From the NCBI GenBank assembly GCA_945901665.1, contig CAMDLJ010000067.1, positions 1-9,983 of the forward strand: DNA of 9,983 nt, read 5' to 3'. The stretch is from Bordetella parapertussis (GTDB lineage: Bacteria > Pseudomonadota > Gammaproteobacteria > Burkholderiales > Burkholderiaceae). The notes under the pieces are model-generated. The model made no database searches, was not told where the DNA came from, and saw only the letters and a program-made list of their open reading frames with translations. Position 1 is the stretch's first letter. Each line of letters begins with the position of its first letter. Shown here piece by piece: positions 6,008-9,983 of this stretch. The translations under genes and the position numbers were made by a program.

Positions 6008-7149
6008 TCAACCCCCAAGAGCAATCGCTGCGGGTCTTGGGAAGCGAAACACCAGCGCAGCCAACCCGCCGCTTCCGATCCAAAGGCCTCACCTGGGGCC
6101 AAGCCCAAACCCGCCTCAGTGACCAAGCGCTTGGCCGTGGCCAAGCCATCATCGTGCCCGGGAATCCGAAAAAAAGCGTACATGCCGCCTAGAGGAAGGC
6201 TAACTTCCAAGCCGGGCAAGGTCTGTAAACCGCCCACCAAGGTGTCACGGCAGGCTTTCAAATGGGCCACCACCCGGGGGGTGATGTCTTGGCGGCGCTG
6301 CAAGGCAGCCAAGCCCGCGCGCTGGGTAAACACGCTGCAACATGAGGTGTTGAACTCAATCAGCTTGCCCATGGCGTCGGTCATGTCAGGCGGCATGACC
6401 AGCCAACCCAGGCGCCAACCGGTCATCAAAAAGCTTTTAGAGAAACTGTGCACCACCACCAGGCGGTCTTGTGGCTCGGCCACATCCAAAAAACTCGGGG
6501 CGCAAGCATTGTGTGTCGGGGCGTAATACAGGGCTTCATACACTTCATCGGCCAAAATCCAAGTACCCGTCTCACGACAGCGCTGCAAGATGGCCACTTG
6601 CTCTTGCCGGCTCAGGGTCCATCCGGTCGGGTTGTTGGGCGCATTCAGGATCAACAGGCGCGTCTGTGGCCCGATGGCGGCGAGCAAAGCCTCCAAATCC
6701 AACTGCCAACTGCCGTTCACCACCCGCAACGACAACGTGCGCAAATGGGCACCCATGATGCGGGGCTGGGCCAGCAAATTGGGCCATACCGGTGTGATGG
6801 CCAGCACATCGTCGCCAGTGTTGACCAAGGCCTGAACCGCCAACATCAATGCATTCACACCTCCGGCGGTGACGGCCACACGGTCTTGGGTGACGCCCTG
6901 CCCATGGGGCCCCGGGTGGTTCTGGCCCATGTGATCGGCAATGGCTTGGCGCAGGGACGGTAAACCCAGGTTGTGGGCGTAGTAAGTTTCGCCTTGTTGC
7001 AAGGAGTCAATGGCAGCTTGGCGCACAAAGTCTGGTGTGACCTCATCGCCCTCACCAAACCAAAAAGCCAGCACGTCGTCGCGGCCCAATCCGGCATTGG
7101 CCACTTCGCGGATTTTCGATGCCTCTAAGTCCATGATGGCAGTTCGCAT
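5980..7149 (-). CDS. PLP-dependent aminotransferase, class I/II
   Basis: A 389-residue fold-type I aminotransferase of the aspartate aminotransferase superfamily (COG0436-like), expected to move amino groups between an amino acid and a 2-oxo acid in the cytoplasm. Visible landmarks: TAGGVNALMLA near 94-104 (phosphate side), Asn173 in NAPNNPTG (cofactor ring), Asp201 and Tyr204 in LADEVYEAL, the Schiff-base Lys238 in SFSKSFLMTGWRLGW, and Arg365 in WLRWCFA, which would bind the substrate carboxylate. The start WFGEGDEVTPDFVRQAA (30-46) is usual for this subgroup. Substrate cannot be assigned. The ATG at 7147-7149 has AGGAG eight nt upstream. It follows a periplasmic binding-protein gene by 18 nt, so both are probably one transcript and may share an amino-acid substrate. 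No terminator separates it from rpsO. Confidence 0.93.
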   Translation of the reverse strand: MRTAIMDLEASKIREVANAGLGRDDVLAFWFGEGDEVTPDFVRQAAIDSLQQGETYYAHNLGLPSLRQAIADHMGQNHPGPHGQGVTQDRVAVTAGGVNALMLAVQALVNTGDDVLAITPVWPNLLAQPRIMGAHLRTLSLRVVNGSWQLDLEALLAAIGPQTRLLILNAPNNPTGWTLSRQEQVAILQRCRETGTWILADEVYEALYYAPTHNACAPSFLDVAEPQDRLVVVHSFSKSFLMTGWRLGWLVMPPDMTDAMGKLIEFNTSCCSVFTQRAGLAALQRRQDITPRVVAHLKACRDTLVGGLQTLPGLEVSLPLGGMYAFFRIPGHDDGLATAKRLVTEAGLGLAPGEAFGSEAAGWLRWCFASQDPQRLLLGVERLRGWIKL

Positions 7150-7167
7150 GGGTTTCTCTCCTGGAAT

Positions 7168-8487
7168 TCAGCGACGTGGTTCGCGATGGGGGGGTGAAAT
7201 TGGGCGGATCATTTGACAACGGCTGGGAAACTCAGCTTGTCGCGCGGTCAGTGTTTTGACCACCCGAAAACCGTAACCCGACCCCTCGCTGTCATGTTTG
7301 ACGCCAGGCTGGCCCAGTTTGTCCATCAATCCCACCACCAAATTTTGCTGCAACTGGTGATCACTTTCACGCATTTGCACAGAGTGACCATAAAAATCCA
7401 ATTGCGCACGCTCCAACTGAAGGGCCACCGCCAGCGCCTCAGTGCTGCCCGCAGACTCAACGGCGCGGACCCACATTTCCATCATGATTTGCATGCGCAT
7501 GTGCACATAGTCGTCTTGCGGCTGGGGGAAACGCTGCTTGAACGCCGCATAAAAGGCCGCCGAATCGGGCCCTGCCACATTGGGCATCCATTCGGCCACC
7601 GCAAACACCTTGCCCACGCCCGCTTCACCCATGGCCTGCGGTGCCCCCAGCGCATTGCCATAAAAAGTAAAGAAAAACCCGCCGTATCCCGCGTCTCTGG
7701 CGGCCTTGACCAATAAACTGAGGTCTTGACCCCAATTGCCGGTGATCACCGCTTGGGCGCCGCTGGCCTTGATTTTTTGTACATACGGCATGAAGTCTTT
7801 GACCCGACCCATGGGGTGCAGCTCTTCTCCAACCAACTTGGGCGGGCGCGGCATCAGCGCCATCTGCCGCTTGGCCTCGCGCACAAAGGACTGGCCAAAG
7901 CTGTAGTCTTGGGCAATCAAATAAACACGTTCAAGCAATGGGTCTGACTGCATCACGTCCATCAAGGCCTTCATGCGCATGTCTGCATGCGCGTCAAATC
8001 TGAAGTGCCAAAAATTGCAGCGCTCCTGGGTCAGCGCAGGATCCACCGCTGAATAATTCAAAAACAACACCTGCCGACTGGGGTCGCGGTCATTGTGTTT
8101 TTGCACAGCCTCCATCAAAGCGGCGGCAATCGCTGAACTGTTGCCTTGCAAAATAACCCGGGCACCGCCATCGATGGCAGAGCGCATAGCCGCCAAAGCC
8201 TCTTCCACTTGACCTTTGCTGTCATAGCGCTCCAAGGCCAGTGGGCGGGGCCCACCAGGCAACTTGACGCCGCCACGCTGGGTGACACGCTCCACCGCCC
8301 AAGCCATATTGCGCCATACGGCTTCTCCGGTATTGGCAAAGGGCCCACTGAAAGATTCGATCACCGCCACTTTGATCGGCGATGGCAAATTTTGCTGGGA
8401 TCGAACCCCGCCCACAGCGAAGAAAAAAAGGCCCGCAAATAGCGCCCAGCGAGACCATTTCAAGGCCCACGTTGAAAAAAGATACAT
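7168..8487 (-). CDS. Periplasmic branched-chain amino acid-type substrate-binding protein
   Basis: A 439-residue secreted binding protein of the LivJ/LivK type (Peripla_BP_6). An N-terminal signal peptide is visible: basic KWSR (10-13), a hydrophobic core (14-27) and a likely cut after VRS (28-30). The mature part begins PIKVAVIESFSGPFANTGEA (37-56), the family's first strand and ligand loop, with GGARVILQGNSSAIAAA (107-123) and VYLIAQDYSFGQSF (188-201) marking the two-lobe fold. The ATG at 8485-8487 precedes the signal peptide; upstream sequence is only moderately SD-like (AAGGG 9 nt away). No permease or ATPase lies in the window, so it is an orphan that must use transporter subunits encoded elsewhere, or serve as a sensor. 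The ligand is unknown. The C-terminus is Pro/Arg-rich. The aminotransferase follows directly. Confidence 0.9.
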   Translation of the reverse strand: MYLFSTWALKWSRWALFAGLFFFAVGGVRSQQNLPSPIKVAVIESFSGPFANTGEAVWRNMAWAVERVTQRGGVKLPGGPRPLALERYDSKGQVEEALAAMRSAIDGGARVILQGNSSAIAAALMEAVQKHNDRDPSRQVLFLNYSAVDPALTQERCNFWHFRFDAHADMRMKALMDVMQSDPLLERVYLIAQDYSFGQSFVREAKRQMALMPRPPKLVGEELHPMGRVKDFMPYVQKIKASGAQAVITGNWGQDLSLLVKAARDAGYGGFFFTFYGNALGAPQAMGEAGVGKVFAVAEWMPNVAGPDSAAFYAAFKQRFPQPQDDYVHMRMQIMMEMWVRAVESAGSTEALAVALQLERAQLDFYGHSVQMRESDHQLQQNLVVGLMDKLGQPGVKHDSEGSGYGFRVVKTLTARQAEFPSRCQMIRPISPPHREPRR

Positions 8488-8496
8488 GCCCCAATG

Positions 8497-8526
8497 CCCT
8501 TGAATGTCGATACCTTGGTCGCAACT
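8497..8526 (+). promoter_or_regulatory. Sigma-32-like promoter candidate for hsp20
   Basis: CCCTTGAA at 8497-8504 matches the sigma-32 -35 element (CTTGAA core, with the preferred CC before it). After a 14-bp spacer, TCGCAACT (8519-8526) partly matches the CCCCATNT -10 element. Transcription would start near 8533, 46 nt before the hsp20 ATG. It lies in the 91-bp divergent gap (8488-8578) shared with the binding-protein gene, for which I see no clear promoter. Confidence 0.45.
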
Positions 8527-8578
8527 GATGATGACTGCAGAAACAGCCGCGCAGTTTACCCCCCTCAAGGAGAAAACC

Positions 8579-8947
8579 ATGTTCTTAACCCCCATCGCCC
8601 CTGCCACTTACCGCACCCATGCCCGCCTGGGTCTGGAGCGTTTTTTGCAAGAGGTGGCACGCCCTCTGCACACCCCACCCACGCAATTTGAACAAGATGA
8701 CCACCAATACCGCTTAAGCATGGACATACCTGGTGTGTCGCGGGACCAACTGGTGGTTGAAATCGAGGAGCAATTGGTTCAAATCCACACAACGGCAGAA
8801 GCCAAACGGGTCTACAAAGCACAGTTTGAATTGCCCATGCCCGTGGATGCTGCAACCAGCAGCGCCAAGCTGGAGAACGGGATTTTGAATTTGGTGCTGG
8901 TGAAAAAACTGCCCCAAAGCAAAGCCCAGGCCTTGCCGGTTCAGTGA
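8579..8947 (+). CDS. Small heat shock protein, Hsp20/alpha-crystallin family
   Basis: A 122-residue ATP-independent holdase chaperone of the cytoplasm that keeps unfolding proteins from aggregating until DnaK or ClpB act. The alpha-crystallin domain spans about 36-112, opening with [20 protein letters not shown] (44-63) and closing with the family hallmark A-x-x-x-N-G-I-L (Ala96-Leu103, in AKLENGIL) before NLVLVKK. A short tail ends ALPVQ, which may replace the usual I-x-I/V anchor. The N-terminal arm is about 35 residues. I chose the ATG at 8579-8581 because AAGGAG lies 5-6 nt upstream; an in-frame ATG 75 nt earlier has no such site. It is the only rightward gene here, with a heat-shock-like promoter upstream. 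Its stop lies within 7 bp of the opposing tsaD stop. Confidence 0.92.
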   Translation: MFLTPIAPATYRTHARLGLERFLQEVARPLHTPPTQFEQDDHQYRLSMDIPGVSRDQLVVEIEEQLVQIHTTAEAKRVYKAQFELPMPVDAATSSAKLENGILNLVLVKKLPQSKAQALPVQ

Positions 8948-9983
8948 TGGTTTGACAGTTCCTGCAAAGGCCATCGTGGGCGCACATCAAACGCCCCATC
9001 GGGGTTCATGCGCAAGTCAGGCACGGCCTGGATGCGCATGGCTGCGGCCATGGCAATCATGGCGCCGTTGTCGGTGCACAAATGCAACTCAGGGTAGTGA
9101 ACCCGCACGCCCTGTTGTTGGCACTGCGCGTTGAGTTGCGCACGCAAGGCGCTGTTGGCACCTACGCCGCCAGCCACCACCAAACGTTTGAGCCCAGTTT
9201 GCGCCAATGCGCGCATCGACTTTTTCACCAACACCTCGACGATGGCCGCTTGGGTGCTGGCCGCCACGTCGGCCAATCGATCGGGCAAGGCTTGTCCCAA
9301 ACGCTGGGTCTGGGTCAACACGGCGGTTTTCAGACCCGCGAAAGAAAAGTCCAGATTTCCACTGTTCAACAAGGGCCTGGGCAAAGCAAAGGCTTTGGGG
9401 TCTCCCTGCTCGGCCAAGCGGGCCAAACCAGGACCGCCTGGGTATGGCAAGCCCAACAATTTGGCCGATTTATCAAAAGCTTCACCCGCCGCATCGTCGA
9501 TGGTTTCGCCCAACAAGGCGTAATCCCCCACCGAGTTGACTTGCATGAGTTGGGTATGTCCCCCCGAAACCAGCAAGGCCACGAAAGGAAAAGTGGGCGG
9601 GTCTTGGCTCAAAAAAGGCGAGAGCAAATGTCCCTCTAAGTGGTGCACGCCCAGCAAAGGCTTGCGCCATGCTGCAGCCAAACCAGCAGCCACCCCCGCA
9701 CCCACCAACAAAGCACCGGCCAATCCAGGGCCACGCGTGAACGCGACCACATCAATCTCAGCAGCCAGAACACCCGCTTGGTCCAAAACCGATTGGGTCA
9801 AGGGAATGACACGGCGAATGTGGTCCCGGCTGGCCAACTCCGGAACCACGCCACCATAGGCTTGGTGCATTTCAATTTGAGAATGCAGCGCATGGGCCAG
9901 TAAAACAGGCCAGGAGGGGGCGCTGCCAGGGCAAGCATCCGCGGTTTTGACCAGGGCCACCCCTGTTTCATCGCAAGAAGATT
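8941..9983 (-). CDS. tsaD: tRNA N6-adenosine threonylcarbamoyltransferase TsaD, 5' end cut off
   Basis: This is the catalytic subunit that, with TsaB and TsaE, transfers the threonylcarbamoyl group to A37 of ANN-reading tRNAs (t6A). The reading frame stays open to the right edge and shows [13 protein letters not shown], so only about eight N-terminal residues (the usual M..LGIE start) are missing; the internal GTG at 9958-9960 is not the start. 346 residues are visible. Landmarks: [14 protein letters not shown]; the metal-binding pair His-x-x-x-His in HHLEGHL (visible 114 and 118); [53 protein letters not shown]; and the metal-ligand Asp in [10 protein letters not shown] (visible 304). The protein is cytoplasmic and close to the normal 337-350 length. 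Its 3' end overlaps that of hsp20 by 7 bp on the opposite strand. Confidence 0.97.
   Translation of the reverse strand, partial: SSCDETGVALVKTADACPGSAPSWPVLLAHALHSQIEMHQAYGGVVPELASRDHIRRVIPLTQSVLDQAGVLAAEIDVVAFTRGPGLAGALLVGAGVAAGLAAAWRKPLLGVHHLEGHLLSPFLSQDPPTFPFVALLVSGGHTQLMQVNSVGDYALLGETIDDAAGEAFDKSAKLLGLPYPGGPGLARLAEQGDPKAFALPRPLLNSGNLDFSFAGLKTAVLTQTQRLGQALPDRLADVAASTQAAIVEVLVKKSMRALAQTGLKRLVVAGGVGANSALRAQLNAQCQQQGVRVHYPELHLCTDNGAMIAMAAAMRIQAVPDLRMNPDGAFDVRPRWPLQELSNHH

Noticed and set aside
8488..8607. A 40-residue N-terminal extension of the substrate-binding protein
   Set aside because: It would place the signal peptide internally and run across the divergent hsp20 promoter and into its coding region. 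The ATG at 8485-8487 gives a normal exported protein.
9082..9639. A 185-codon plus-strand open frame opposite tsaD
   Set aside because: It is a shadow of tsaD, whose conserved motifs run through the same bases.
1..9983. CRISPR arrays, insertion sequences, phage genes, toxin-antitoxin or defence islands
   Set aside because: I saw no regularly spaced direct repeats, transposase-like proteins or defence-type gene clusters; every substantial open frame is a housekeeping gene or its antisense shadow.

Overview
The window looks like ordinary chromosome of a betaproteobacterium, most likely order Burkholderiales and family Comamonadaceae. This rests on the protein flavours and on the gene order rpsO-pnp-tpiA-secG-tRNA-Leu-nuoABC, which I recall from that group. 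Base composition is moderately GC-rich by eye. A Limnohabitans- or Rhodoferax-like genus is a guess. I see no mobile element, CRISPR array, prophage or rRNA.

Layout, left to right. Positions 1-944 hold the start of the respiratory complex I operon, read leftwards: nuoA, nuoB and the first 31 codons of nuoC. Its 295-nt upstream gap contains a plausible promoter with two dyads. Positions 1240-1665 encode a small bactofilin-type beta-helix protein, also leftward, fed from an unusually AT-rich spacer (about 1703-1775). A strong intrinsic terminator (1804-1834) and tRNA-Leu(GAG) (1844-1928) follow. Positions 2019-5900 are a leftward housekeeping block: rpsO (S15), pnp (PNPase), tpiA (triosephosphate isomerase) and secG. 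The rpsO-pnp spacer holds a long hairpin that resembles an RNase III/PNPase autoregulatory site in position. A TATAAT box for rpsO overlaps the stop codon of the gene upstream.

Positions 5980-8487 hold a two-gene leftward unit: a periplasmic branched-chain-type substrate-binding protein with no permease or ATPase beside it, then a class I/II PLP aminotransferase 18 nt downstream. The only rightward gene, a 122-residue Hsp20 (8579-8947), diverges from that unit with a sigma-32-like promoter candidate. It converges on tsaD (8941 to the right edge, 5' end cut off), and the two stop codons lie within 7 bp.

Together the genes cover respiration (nuo), translation and RNA decay (tRNA-Leu, rpsO, tsaD, pnp), glycolysis (tpiA), protein export (secG), heat stress (hsp20), cell-envelope scaffolding (bactofilin) and probable amino-acid capture and transamination. 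I found no convincing new defence, toxin or mobile system. The items most worth checking are regulatory DNA and the placement of the bactofilin gene.
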